In this document: positions 53,678-64,000 of the stretch, one piece after another
Layout of the letters: each line of letters begins with the position of its first letter
Position numbering within the stretch: the first letter of the stretch is position 1
NCBI RefSeq assembly: GCF_027943255.1
Contig: NC_072893.1
Span: forward strand, 31,952,001 to 32,016,000
Origin: Anastrepha obliqua
Lineage: Eukaryota > Arthropoda > Insecta > Diptera > Tephritidae
Direction: 5' to 3'
DNA length: 64,000 nucleotides
Position numbers and translations under genes: made by a program
The notes under the pieces: model-generated
What the model was told of the DNA's origin: nothing
The model's input: the letters and a program-made list of their open reading frames with translations, nothing else
Database searches by the model: none

Positions 53678-54955
53678 TTACTATTGCATAATGATTTGTG
53701 TAAAGTGTGTTGCCCCGGAATAAGTTGCAGAAGTATTCCTTCCATATCTGTTTCATTCGCTTCTTTCTGTAGCGATTTCATTTTTATCGCTGAGTATTTG
53801 AGTGCTGCACAGCTTCAAGTTTTTTTTTTAGTCAATAGTCATGTATAATATTAATAAATGGTATTTTCCGGCTTGCGTTTTAATGGTAAACTACAAAAAT
53901 TTAGTTTTTTCTATTCGCTTTTTTAAACTAGAATGTAATGTGGTGAAGTTTTTGGTTTTATTTTTATATTTTAAATTCTTCCTGTGAATTTCCACTCAAC
54001 TTCAGAAGAAAATTAGCATAAAAAGGGGAATGCCACTAACAATGTAAGAAATTTGCCAGCTTCATTAAACTTTTTGCCTTCCCAGCCACATTCTAATTCA
54101 TCTATTCAAATTCTTGTCACCGATATTTCTGGTACCAACTACATTTGCATCTAATTAATTTGCACCAGACCATAGAAAAATAATCATTTTGCATGCTAAC
54201 GCTCCATTACATCATGTGCAGTTTCATTCTTGACAGACGGGAATGCATTGTCGTTAAAAGTATGGGACAGACTTTTTTCTGCTAACACTGCTGCTGGTGC
54301 TGTTGCTGTCGTCACACAGAAGTGCCACACAGGCATAATTGCATTCCAAAAATGCAGTTAACGGTGTACTGCTTGTGGCTGCTTCGTATCACGAACAACT
54401 AGGCATGTAGGCGAACAATGTAACGGGTGCTTTTTGAGTGTTCGGTACGGATATCTGTGAAACTAGTTGTGCGCGTTAGCACAGGTTTCTGGCTTTGAGT
54501 TCACTATATTCGAACAAATTAAAATGGAAAGAATTGCATCGATCAAAATTTACAAATCGCGGGAACTGAATACCAAAACTCTCATTCTGCACGCCAAATT
54601 TCATCCGGCTGAAGGAGGGCATAGTTGTCTGAGAGAGCTACTCGTGGCTTGTGGCTAATGTTCATTCAGTCTGAGCCTTGTGCGCACTAAACCAAGGCTG
54701 ATAGATTACAAGGTTTGGCCCTCCGAAGCAAACTTGTGAGTGTAACTTCGGCTGCCACGTCATCGGGGACTCGGCAACACTATTCGGCCCCCTCATTTCA
54801 TACGTATTCTTATGCTCGTTCAATCAGTTTTTGTTCAGACGGCAACGAAGTAAAATGCGTAAAAGTGCGTTGTTTTTTTTCTAACATCACCAACACAATT
54901 TGAGTTTTGTCGTAAACAAACCGCCGCACCTCTGAAGTATTTTTACCATGATACT
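53678..54955. other. non-coding interval
   Basis: No coding family recognised. Short frames at 53.65, 54.47 and 54.72 kb have no motif. Confidence 0.4.
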
Positions 54956-54959
54956 AGAC

Positions 54960-55500
54960 TGTTATCACTGTATTAAGTATAAAAGATATATTATATATTT
55001 ATTTTTTACATGAAAGTATGTACAAAACTACGAGTCGCAATTACTCAATAAGCTATGTAGTCTCCATCGTTGTCGAGTATAGCCTGACATCTTCTCGGCA
55101 TGCTTTGAAGCTTTTCTGCGTAGCTCGTCGACAAACAAGACTAGATTTTGCGAACTTGATGCACGAGTTGCTTTAAATCATGGATTGGTCTTCCGGCAAG
55201 GTGTGTTTTCATAGTTCCCCACACATTTTCTATGGGGTTGCCGTCTGGGAACTGGGAAGGTCAGTCCAATACTGTGACGCCATTTTCTTGTTTTGTTGTT
55301 TCTCAATGTGTTTTTCTAAGAGCAGTGGTTTTAATGATGTGGGACGGTAGGATATCTTCGCCTCCTTCAATCGACGTTCGATGGTGTTGATACTCACATC
55401 TATTCCTTTTTTAGCAAGAATTTTGCATGCTTGGCGTAGTCGAAAAAAGGGTCCTGCATAAAAAGTTGGACGATCTCTTTATCCTGCTTTTCGTCGTCAC
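54960..55500 (-). mobile_element. Tc1-like transposon, internally deleted transposase
   Basis: The minus strand reads KEIVQLFMQDPFFDYAKHAK, FLLKKGIDVSINTIERRLKE, AKISYRPTSLKPLLLEKHI (second HTH of the DNA-binding domain), then jumps to LDWPSQFPDGNPIENVWGTM (catalytic third acidic residue in NPIEN), KTHLAGRPIHDLKQLVHQVR, SYAEKLQSMPRRCQAILDND and GDYIAY followed by a stop. The first two catalytic D residues are deleted. The NPIENVWG motif is typical of Tc1-like DDE transposases. No terminal repeats identified. Confidence 0.82.
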
Positions 55501-55639
55501 TTCATCATCATTTTTGTACACCTCATCATTATTTTTCAAGTCATCAACATTTTTGTATACCTTATACCGCTGATTCCACATCACAACAAACTTTTTTGAT
55601 TTTGAGGAAGAAGTAGCCTTGGGATTAGAGACGATGATG

Positions 55640-56845
55640 ACCATGCATTTTACGATGACGACGACGGTGGCTGATTTGCGTTCGTAAGTAGCCGTAACAA
55701 GCTACTGATGAACTTCGCCAAATTTATGATATTTAGACCCGCTATATCCGCAGACGTAGCGAGAAAATGAGAGCCCAGATAGATGTTTAAATCTTTGCCA
55801 GACGAGAGCAAGGCAGCTGAGAAGAAGGTGTTGAGATGATGCCACCTCGTCCTCAAGACAGCTTCTGCAGAACGGACTTGAGGCAATCCCAAGTCTCACC
55901 GCATGAACACCTAACGGACAATGTCCGGTAAGGAAACCCACCAAATTCGAGAGCTGGGGCTTTGTTAGCGTTCCTCGAGCGTCCCCGATCTACCCGTGGC
56001 CAGAAGGATCTCGCGACCATGCACGTTTGCGCACTAGCCCAACGCTCGCTGAGTTGACTCGGGGGCCATCTTTCTAGGAGCAGACCACAGGTTCTTAAGG
56101 GAACCCCAATCCTCTCATTTCGCGAGGAAACCGTCTCCAAAGTTCGCTATCTAGTCAGCTCATTCAAGACATTCACCGACCAATCTCGAACGCACAAACA
56201 GCGAGCCCAAGGCCCTAATTGCCGATTGGCTATCGGAGTAAATATTTACTTCCTTAACGGTATTTACCGAGGTAAGCAACCAGTCCACTGCTTCCTTAAT
56301 TGCGGATACCTCCGCTTGGAAAACACTACAGTAGTCCGGAAGCCTGAATTTAAGTTTGATGGGAAGCTCCTTACAGAATACACCCCCACCAACTCGATCG
56401 TCCAACTTCAACCCATCCGTGAACATGTTTGCCATGCTTTGCCGCCAAATGTTGCACCCCGCCCACTCATCCCTTGAGAGAATATGAGTAGAAAACGGTC
56501 CGCTCGGACCTAGCGTGGGTGTACAGTGATCCAGCACCATGGGGATGAACTCAAAATATTTAAGAATGCTAGAGTGTCCGTAACTTAAGTCTAGTTTGTG
56601 GCCCGAACCCCTTAGTCTGATTGCGGCGCGTGCAGCGGTAGTTTTACCTACAATGTCCACGGGTGCCACATTCAGCATAGCGTTAAGCGCTAGAGTAGGA
56701 GTGGTACGGAGTGCCCCACTGATTCCAATGAGGGCAGACCTTTGTACCCTCTCCAGCTTCTTAACTGATACCATCCTTTCTAGCGAGTTCTACTAGACAA
56801 GGACTCCATATAGCAAGATTGGTTTTATAATCGTGTTATAAGGCC
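55640..56845 (-). mobile_element. LOA/I-like non-LTR retrotransposon: RT thumb, RNase H and 3' tail (copy 2)
   Basis: The best-preserved retroelement here. From 56845 the minus strand reads TIIKPILLYGVLV (RT palm end, with stops), MVSVKKLERVQRSALIGIS, APVDIVGKTTAARAAIRLRG, then RNase H: NMFTDGLKLDDRVGGGVF (first D), SVFQAEVSAIKEAVDWLL (E), VNIYSDSQSAIRALGSL (D). The rest of RNase H and the cysteine tail (CRSCLEDEVASSQHLLLSCL) follow after frameshifts. 204 codons are open at 56160-56774. The 3' end is in a GTC/GAC-rich simple repeat next to the Tc1-like copy. The same family as 537-890. Confidence 0.88.
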
Positions 56846-59460
56846 AAAAAGTGGCAAACAGTTAACTTATAAAAATCTTCTTTCATCAGAAATCACAGAT
56901 CTATGCTTATACAAGTACACCCTGTAAAAACAATATAAACAGACCACTATATTCTTATAAAATTCTTATTCTTATAGCTCGTACTACAACAAAAACTTTA
57001 AAGAACAAAGTTCCAAACTTTCAGCTTTTTAGCTCGCATTTGTAGAGCTTTCTGGACATGCAATTTAGAGCCCTTTAATTTTGGTATACAATTAAATTAA
57101 ATTAAAGCAAATTAACTTTTTTGAAATAAATAAATAAAAAGTGCATACTTTTACAATTTTTTTGATTCCTGAGAATTTTTTTCTTTTTTTTTTTTTTGAT
57201 AATTTTTGTTTCTTTTTTTTCATATAAAATAAAGGCGCATATACTTTGTATCGGTGGCTTGGATGCTTATGCTGGGAGCCTTTGGACTGGATGGCCTTCA
57301 TAAGATGGAGTAGAGGTAGCCTGCAATTATTTATAAGTTCAATATGCTATACCTCCAAAGCACACCCGTTACCTCTCTATATACATGTGAATGTCTGTAG
57401 CCAGTGCATGCTTAGAACAAAATACTTGAGCCACTCCAATGTCTTTAATTGCGTGCAAACACGACAGTCTCAGATCAACAGTAATATGTTGCAGGCAGCT
57501 GCGTTAATGTGGTGTTGCGCTTGCACTCAGCATTTACTGTTTTATATACATGGCAATCACATGCACGCACACATATACAAATGCATTTCAAATGGCTTAC
57601 AATTTTGTTGAATGGACAATTTACAAAATGTGCGCTGCCAATCAAGCGTTTGAAATGCAAAATTTATTGGGCTTTCAAACGCTTCTGAAATTGCCTCTCA
57701 TTTTAGTACAAAAAAAGCTCAGCTAAAAAAAATGCACGCACTTTCTGATGATATTTGTGTAGCTATTTTGCGTATATAGAAATTTCTCATTTTCATTTAT
57801 TTTTTTTTTCTTTTCTATTTGCGTCTGCAAGTTGATTTCGTCACGCAGTCGGTTATTTATGATGCAGATGCGCCTTGTATTTTAGCCAGCGATTGCGTTG
57901 CCGCTTCCTGCACAAAACATACGTACACATCTATCAGTTGGGGCTACAGCGTTGCATGCTTGTTGACGTGCAACATCAGCGCGGTCAGTGTTGGCTATCA
58001 TTTCACGCCTGACAGCTGCACTATATGGCTTGAGAGTGTGTGTGATGTTGCTGTTGCTGAAAAGCGATTTCGTAATACGAATTGTGATTTGCCTTCACAC
58101 TTTTGGTGTATGAGAAAAGAAATTTATTAAAACTATGAGAATCATATAAAGTGTTGGAAAATAACGCAAAAATACATATATTTAGGAAAACACTGCGTTT
58201 ATTACATACGCTTGAGCATGCACATGTCTAATGATGTCGTAATAACAAAAGACTTAAGGCACAAACTCGTATGCGTTCATAGCTGGTGTTTAATTTCAGC
58301 GCTTCAACCATACAATAAGCATACATAAATTTATTGAGTATTTTAGCTGAAAGCGCAAAAACATAATTAAATATTAAATAAAAGCTACTGAAAATACAAA
58401 AACAACCATAAAATATTGCGTTACGCATCCAATCAAGTTCAATGACATGGCAAAAAGATAAACGCCAGCCTAGTGGGCGCGGAAAAGAAGCTGAAATCTT
58501 ACAAATATATGTATATATATACACATAAGCGCATGCACATACCTACCAGCCTACTTGGCAGCGCGCAAAAAGGCATTTAATTCGAAATTAGCATTGCTTG
58601 TAAACGAAGTGGTTTAACAAATTTCCTCTTTTTGGTTGCCCAAATCAAACAGCGAAAATTATTTATTGCCTGCAGCATTTAGTTTTTCAATTAGGTTTTG
58701 CAACATAAAAATTTCGCTGTAACTTAAAAAGCATGAACATTACATATCTTTAATTTCTTAGCCAAATTTTGTTTAATTCATAAATTTAATTATGAAATGC
58801 CTAACTTAATTTCTATCAGCTCCATGAACTCTTGTGGTTTGAAAATTTACGCTCTCTTAATGCAAAGCTGAGCGAGCCAAAATCGTAATTGGATTTTTGT
58901 TTTTTAGAGTCAAAGTCAATGACCGTAACTACGGTTAGGTAACACATTTTATTTCCTTTTCACACTCAGTTGTTGCCCCTGGTACTGTTACTGCGCGTCC
59001 GTCTTCTGCTCGCATTCCAGCGCAAGAAAACAATTTTAAGTGCTTATGTGCCATTTAATTGAATTGAAGCGTCATCGTTAGTAATCAGGTGTGCGGGATG
59101 AGAAAAGTACATGGCACTCATAGGAAATTACATGCTCGTTCACAGCCACATGGATGCTTATGTATGTATACCTATCTATGCAACGTACAAAAGTGCGCTC
59201 ACTGAGAAAGCCAATATCGGGATGTGTATGCAATGTGGCACCGAAAACCCGCGCTCTGTTGATATGAATCATTGGATAATTTGTTAATTTTTTTTAATTC
59301 AAATGCACAAAAAATGTTGAGTGCAATTTTATTGACAGGAAATTTTATCATTTGCCTATATATATACACAAATATATACTCACAAAAAGGGCCAATCTAA
59401 AATACCCTGATTTGTATTTATTTACTCATTAATGTTTAACAATGTTAAAATATACAGCTA
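56846..59460. other. non-coding interval
   Basis: A long AT-rich stretch with no motif-bearing frames. The 121- and 103-codon plus-strand frames at 57.25 and 57.82 kb have no recognisable family. Poly-A/T runs near 57.18 and 57.80 kb. Confidence 0.45.
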
Positions 59461-59535
59461 ACCTGTCAGAAATCAATGACTAAGTCTTGTCGAGGCCCTA
59501 TGCTTCCAAGTGGAGTGAACAAGGAAAAAAAAACA
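59461..59535 (+). mobile_element. tRNA-derived SINE family 2, 3' end
   Basis: ACCTGTCAGAAATCAATGAC, TAAGTCTTGTCGAGGCCCTA and AGTGGAGTGAACAAGGAAAA match the end of the copy at 43951. A stretch of about 25 bp present there is missing. Only the end of the SINE is present. Confidence 0.75.
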
Positions 59536-59650
59536 ACGTCACAAATAAGAATGCGATTACAAGGTTGTTTGAAAGTAAAATTTAATATGAAAACAAAAAT
59601 CTTTAACAAATATATAAAAAATTAAAATCTCTTCTGAATCCATGAAGCAA
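59536..59650. other. short interval
   Basis: AT-rich. Nothing supported. Confidence 0.3.
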
Positions 59651-59882
59651 ACAAGGTGGCACAAAATTAATCATCCGATCGGAAGATATATAATTTCTGC
59701 AAATGGCGTCGTACGTCAATTATATTTGACACTTGCGAACTATATAGCTGCAGTCCACAAAGCAGAGAGAACAAGAGCACGCACAGGTCAATTTAACGAT
59801 TTCCATCACTCATTTCATTTTTTTATTGATTATTTAGTAATTTGTTTTCAGTATTGGATGATTAGTTTTACGCCATCTTGTA
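59651..59882. mobile_element. ACAAGGTGGC MITE, complete copy of about 232 bp
   Basis: Inverted ends ACAAGGTGGCACAAAATTAA and, on the complement, ACAAGATGGCGTAAAACTAA both continue to ATCATCC, giving a TIR of about 28 bp with few mismatches. No coding. The left 70 bp match the 19277 remnant and the end resembles the repeat at 22277. No clear target duplication was found. Its right end abuts the mariner derivative at 59884. Confidence 0.75.
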
Positions 59883-59883
59883 C

Positions 59884-60437
59884 AGAGTTTTCCAAACAGA
59901 GGTGTTGTTTTGATATTCAAAGAAAAATGCCATTTTTTAATATAAATGATCGGATTTTTATTTCATTATAAAGAGGAAGGTATGCCGTTAATGGTGTAAA
60001 ATAACATCAGGTAAATAACCACCAGGACCACGCTTACAGGACAATATCCTTTTAATGAAATTTTCCATAACCGAATTGCAAAGTGGCTGCCCCATGTCCT
60101 CGATAGTTTCACGAATTCCATCTTTGAGGTCTTGAATCGACCCTGGGTTGTTGGCGTAGACCTTCCCTTTCATGTGGCCCCAAAGAAAAAAGGTCACAAG
60201 GTGTTAAATCACAAGATCTCGGTGGCCAATTGTGATCATCTCTCCGAGAGATAACACGGTCCGGAAACTTTTCTCATAAAAAATCAATGGTTTCGTTGCT
60301 TGTGTGGCACGTAGCGTCATCTTGTTGAAAAAAAACGTTGTCCAGATCAATACCATCAAATTCCGGCCATAAAATTGCTAATCATCTCTCAATAGCGCAA
60401 GCCATTCACCAATAACACCTGCTATTGGAAAACCCTT
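59884..60437 (-). mobile_element. DD41D-type mariner deletion derivative (GGGTTTTCCAATA family), C-terminal-half copy 2
   Basis: A degraded left end (AGAGTTTTCC at 59884) and a good right end (GGAAAACCCTT, 60437). The minus strand reads an IDLDNVFFQQDDATCHTSNE-like second-D region, DLTPCDLFSLG-like degraded third-D region, FFLWGHMKGKVYANNPGSIQ, DLKDGIRETIEDMGQPLCNS, VMENFIKRILSCKRGPGGYL and PDVILHH. The same deletion as 15752-16306, with substitutions scattered along the length. Confidence 0.85.
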
Positions 60438-60915
60438 TATATAACTAAAGTCAAATTAAGACTATTACTGATTATTATTGCACTTAAAATGCGTATAGCA
60501 GACCAGCAAAGCATTTAAAGTGGAGACATCTAATCTTGGCGTAAGCCTGGACTAAAAAATATATTCAGCCTCAACCCTTTTTGGCTGTACTACCAAGAAA
60601 GTAACCCGCATCTCCAGGATTACAATATATTTCAACTTCTTTTGTCCGCATAATTTTTAAGCTTTAAATTTAATTCTTTCTTATTAATATTTTACTACTA
60701 TACTCATTGCTAGTGTTAAATTAAAAGAAAATAAAGTGTATATACAATATATCTATCTCTGTATGTCTAAAATAAAGGTCTTGATATTTATTTTAAATAT
60801 GAATATTAAACTTTATAGAAACTATTTTGTTCTAACTACAATTGAGAAACTGTAAAAAAATGTTCAAAATAAGTCCGAAATAAACAAGACTGAGCTAAAA
60901 TAGAAACTAAGTAAT
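60438..60915. other. non-coding interval
   Basis: AT-rich. Nothing supported. Confidence 0.4.
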
Positions 60916-60919
60916 TTTG

Positions 60920-61720
60920 TTCTGATAACTTTGAGTTTATTTATTCGAAATAGTCCCCTCTGGCCTCGATACACTGTTTTGCGCGAACTAAAATCTTTCC
61001 GAAAGAGTGTATCTGATCATTCACCGGAATGTCCTTCAAAATGTCGGTACAAGCCTTTTGGATGACATCTGCTACCGCAAAACGTTTCCCTCTCATGGCC
61101 AAATGCAATTTTCCGAATACGGTGAGTGATTGATGGTTAAAATGCGATTTCTAGTCAAAAAATCAGTCACAAGTGGAGATCGATGAGATGGTGCATTATC
61201 ATTCAACTTCCTCCTTCGCGGTATTAAGGTGAATTCAACGAATGATGATGCAACAAACGCTTCAAAATACCTAGATAGAAAATTGCATTGTCGGCTTGGG
61301 CACGATCTCTTTGTGGACAAATTCTTTGGAATCGTAAAAACAAATGAGCATCGACTTCATTTTCGACTTCCACAAACGCGACTTTTGGAGTGGTGGCTCA
61401 TCTGTGACGCTTAGTTTCAGGTTCATGTTGAAAACACCACATTTTATCACCAGTTACTATGTTGTAAGGGAAGTTCTCCTCTTTTTTCGCCTCTTTAATG
61501 AGGTCTTTCGAATGTTGGATTCTGAGCAATTTTTGGTCCTCAGTTAACTTGTGCGGAATGAAACGTCCACAGACATTTCGTAAGTCCAAATGATCCGTTA
61601 AAATGCATTAAATTGATTGGTTGGGGATATTCAACTCCGATTCCATGAATTTCACGGATGATTTCGATTCATTTTTGATAAATTAGGAAGAATTTCGATG
61701 CAGTTTCCGTTGATTATTGA
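60920..61720 (-). mobile_element. mariner transposase pseudogene (most of the catalytic part)
   Basis: From about 61700 the minus strand reads KFMESELNIPNQSI (HTH), LTDHLDLRNVCGRFIPHKLT, LIKEAKKEENFPYNIVTGDK (first D in TGDK), MWCFQHEPETKRH, then LNDNAPSHRSPLVTDFLTRN (second D), INHSPYSENC with the third-D region frameshifted, HLAMRGKRFAVADVIQKACT, VNDQIHSFGKILVRAKQCIE and ARGDYFE and a stop at about 60936. The ARGDYFE end and order are typical of mariner. The N-terminus is absent on this strand. Confidence 0.82.
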
Positions 61721-61955
61721 ATTAAAAAAAAACGTATAGTTTTTTTTTAAATACTATATGAATATCAAACCTATGAAATTATTTTGTCTAAATACTGTCT
61801 TGCACTAGTTAAAAACTATTATGGTGAATATTCATGTTATTTAAAAAAAATTATATTTTTAAAAACAATAGTTTTTTTCAATTGCGAACCTTTAAAAGAC
61901 GTTATTTAAAAAAAATAATGAATATAAATTACACCTATGCCCGAATGAGTTGATT
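61721..61955. other. AT-rich spacer between head-to-head mariner fragments
   Basis: Poly-A/T runs. No terminal repeats recognised. Confidence 0.4.
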
Positions 61956-61959
61956 TATT

Positions 61960-62130
61960 CGAAAATATTAACGATTCATTTTTCAATTCAAGTCCATATT
62001 TTGCTTTTTTATATCCGCAAAGGGAAAACTACATCGCAAGGTCATAAAAAGTTATGTACTGTTTATGGTGACGAAGCCTTAAAAGAACGACAGTGTCAAT
62101 TTTTTTTTTTGAAAATTTTGAGTGCGAAAA
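61960..62130 (+). mobile_element. mariner transposase N-terminal fragment, opposite strand
   Basis: The plus strand reads FSIQVHILLFYIRKGKTTSQ, GHKKLCTVYGDEALKERQCQ, the first-HTH region of a mariner (RKGK...A...LC..YG..AL....CQ.WF). It runs out at about 62110. It is head-to-head with the catalytic fragment at 60.92-61.72 kb and contains just the part that fragment lacks. Confidence 0.75.
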
Positions 62131-64000
62131 TGCCGTTCTGATAATAACGAAGTCATGCAATAACGAACATTTAATGGCCAGAACAATATTTCACATGACA
62201 AGAGTATTTATGTATTTTGAACAAAAAAAATGTCTCCTATTAATTGTTTTAATTATTTGTTAAAAATAAAGTCACTACAAAACTAGTTAAAATTCACCAG
62301 ACTATCACTAGTTTTAAACAAAAAACTTCACTAACTAAAGTTTTCTCAAAAACATTACTTCGATGATTCACCTTGTCTATCACTGACTTTATTTAGCCAT
62401 TTCTCTTACGCCTGTATGCCGTGTGAAGTAACAAATTTAGAATACTGCCATACAGTTAATCTCCCCTTACTGAAGTAAGAATTCTTTATCCCACACACCC
62501 TTTTGTAGTAATTTTCACATTTCTTTTACTTGATTTTTATTCGCATTTTTCTTTCGTCATTCTCATTTCTCAAAACGTCAATAATCAACTTGAATACATA
62601 AAATGAAACAACAGGTGACAAAAATATTGCTGTAATAGCTGTCAACAACACGAGAATACAATCACAAACAAAGCAAACACAAAGGCCTGAAGATAATTAA
62701 TTTAAGTCACATAATTTATAGCGTGCAAGAGTGCAATTTAGGTCAGCCAAGCAGTTAGGCATTCAACCATAACAAACGATAAGTTGTCGATGTAAAGAAT
62801 CCAAGGCGAACATACACAAATGTAGACAAATTAAAAAGCGCTGAGTTCAAAACACGAATCAGAACGCAAACATGCCTTCTGCCGGTTATAGAGACTAAAA
62901 AAAGTGCTAAAAAGTAAAAAAAAATTGTATAGTTAGAAACTAATTTATGAATAGTTTTTATAGAGGAGGATAAAAAAATGCATTACTAGGTAATGGAAAA
63001 GACTTTATCTGTCAGATGGTATCCCTGAAAAACTTTTTCACGACATAAATGAACTCGAAATATTGACATCAAATGCCGAGTGCTGAAAAACTATTAGGAA
63101 AAACTATTTTTTTTATGGAAAATAAAATAAAAAAGTACTGAAAAATAAATAAAATAAATTATAAGTACCACACATGATAAACACTAACACATAAATGTAA
63201 TATAAAAGAATACTTGAAGTAAAAAATAGAGAAAATCTTCTTTCCCTCGTTTCAGCCAACGCTCATATAACGAAGAGTGAGGTCAGAATGAAATAAAACA
63301 AATGTTGTCGGCCGTACACTCCATTTACATACATATTCATATACATTAACATACTTACGTGCCTACGTAAAACATAATTCACTGAGTGCCTTACAGTGCA
63401 CAGCAAAATTAGCATCATAAGTAGTGCAACAAATGATAAAAGTCTTTTAAAAATTCTACGTTGTTAGGTAAACGATGTAGAAAAATTCAAAATCTTGAGA
63501 AAAGCAGTAGAATAAAAACAAAAAATGCCTAACTTTGCAACCACAGGTGCAGGTGCACAAAGCACAAAGCGCATTAAATGATTTTTGTGAAGTGCCAAAA
63601 GCAATGAAACAAAAATCACTCACACATACATACGCATGCATAAGCTTACCATAAACAATATTTGCAATTAGTTAAATTGCTTAGCGCTCAAATCACACAA
63701 AGCGTGTGCAGTGCAAACAAAAGTTAAGATCACCGACTTAGTCTGCAACTCAGTCAGCATTTCTGGCCGTTTGTCCGCCAATGCTCAGTTTACTAAGTGC
63801 CATTGTTGTTGTTGTGGCAATTAATTACAAACCATTTTTCGTTATTCTTTTCCATGGTTGTGCGAACTTGCCACAATTCAACTTCCGTTGGCATTCAAAT
63901 TCTATTCTTATTCGGTTAATTAATTCAACTCTAAGTATAACAGTGAAAACAGGTAAGCCAAATGCTGGTTCAGTCAGTCAGCTGTTGGGGCCAGAAAAGG
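62131..64000. other. non-coding interval
   Basis: AT-rich to the window end with no recognised gene, transposon end or SINE. Short frames, including the 61-codon minus-strand frame at 63.46 kb, have no motif. Confidence 0.45.

Overview
This window looks like intergenic or intronic DNA from an insect nuclear genome, most likely a higher dipteran and probably a true fruit fly (Tephritidae). It is AT-rich with no operon-like layout, and I found no convincing intact host gene. Recognisable coding signal is almost entirely broken transposable-element protein: mariner/Tc1 transposases, non-LTR reverse transcriptase and RNase H pieces, a Tigger/pogo piece and a Mutator-like transposase piece. The tephritid placement rests on recalled resemblance of dispersed repeats (GTT-rich repeats next to AGCAGCATAAACATTCC, tRNA-derived SINEs) and on abundant DD41D-type mariner relatives. 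It is inference, not a database match.

Layout. 0-5 kb: non-LTR 3' ends (minus), a Tigger remnant, a D34D mariner and a Tc1-like helix-turn-helix piece. 5-10 kb: two internally deleted DD41D-type mariners, a purine-rich minisatellite, and an I-like retrotransposon split by a mariner relic with 140-bp inverted arms. 11-16.6 kb: RTE-like and other non-LTR fragments, mariner pieces, and a TTAA-flanked element containing a nested mariner derivative. 18-24.6 kb: a long dispersed repeat, a Mutator-like transposase fragment with an associated terminal repeat, and a satellite of about 150-bp units. 26-32.3 kb: a mariner deletion derivative, a SINE, nested TTAA elements and mariner MITEs. 32.7-41.5 kb: a dense pile of non-LTR fragments (RTE-like, R1-like, I/LOA-like). 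43-52 kb: two SINE families, more RTE-like copies, a mariner, and a second copy of the dispersed repeat with a LINE inside. 52-64 kb: a possible processed pseudogene, a DD41D derivative, a deleted Tc1-like copy, the best-preserved LOA-like RT/RNase H fragment, a MITE abutting a mariner derivative, and a head-to-head mariner.

The recurring theme is decay and nonautonomy. At least eight DNA-transposon copies keep both ends but have lost part of the transposase, some with the same deletion junction (amplified MITE-like lineages) and some keeping complementary halves of one gene. Non-LTR copies are 5'-truncated, frameshifted and nested. No defence system, viral genome, CRISPR array or host gene cluster could be supported. 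The most interesting signals are the 8.7-9.2 kb hairpin-forming mariner relic, the two tRNA-derived SINE families, the 23.4-24.6 kb satellite, the TTAA-flanked nonautonomous families, and the possible link between the ACAAGGTGGC terminal repeat and a Mutator-like transposase.
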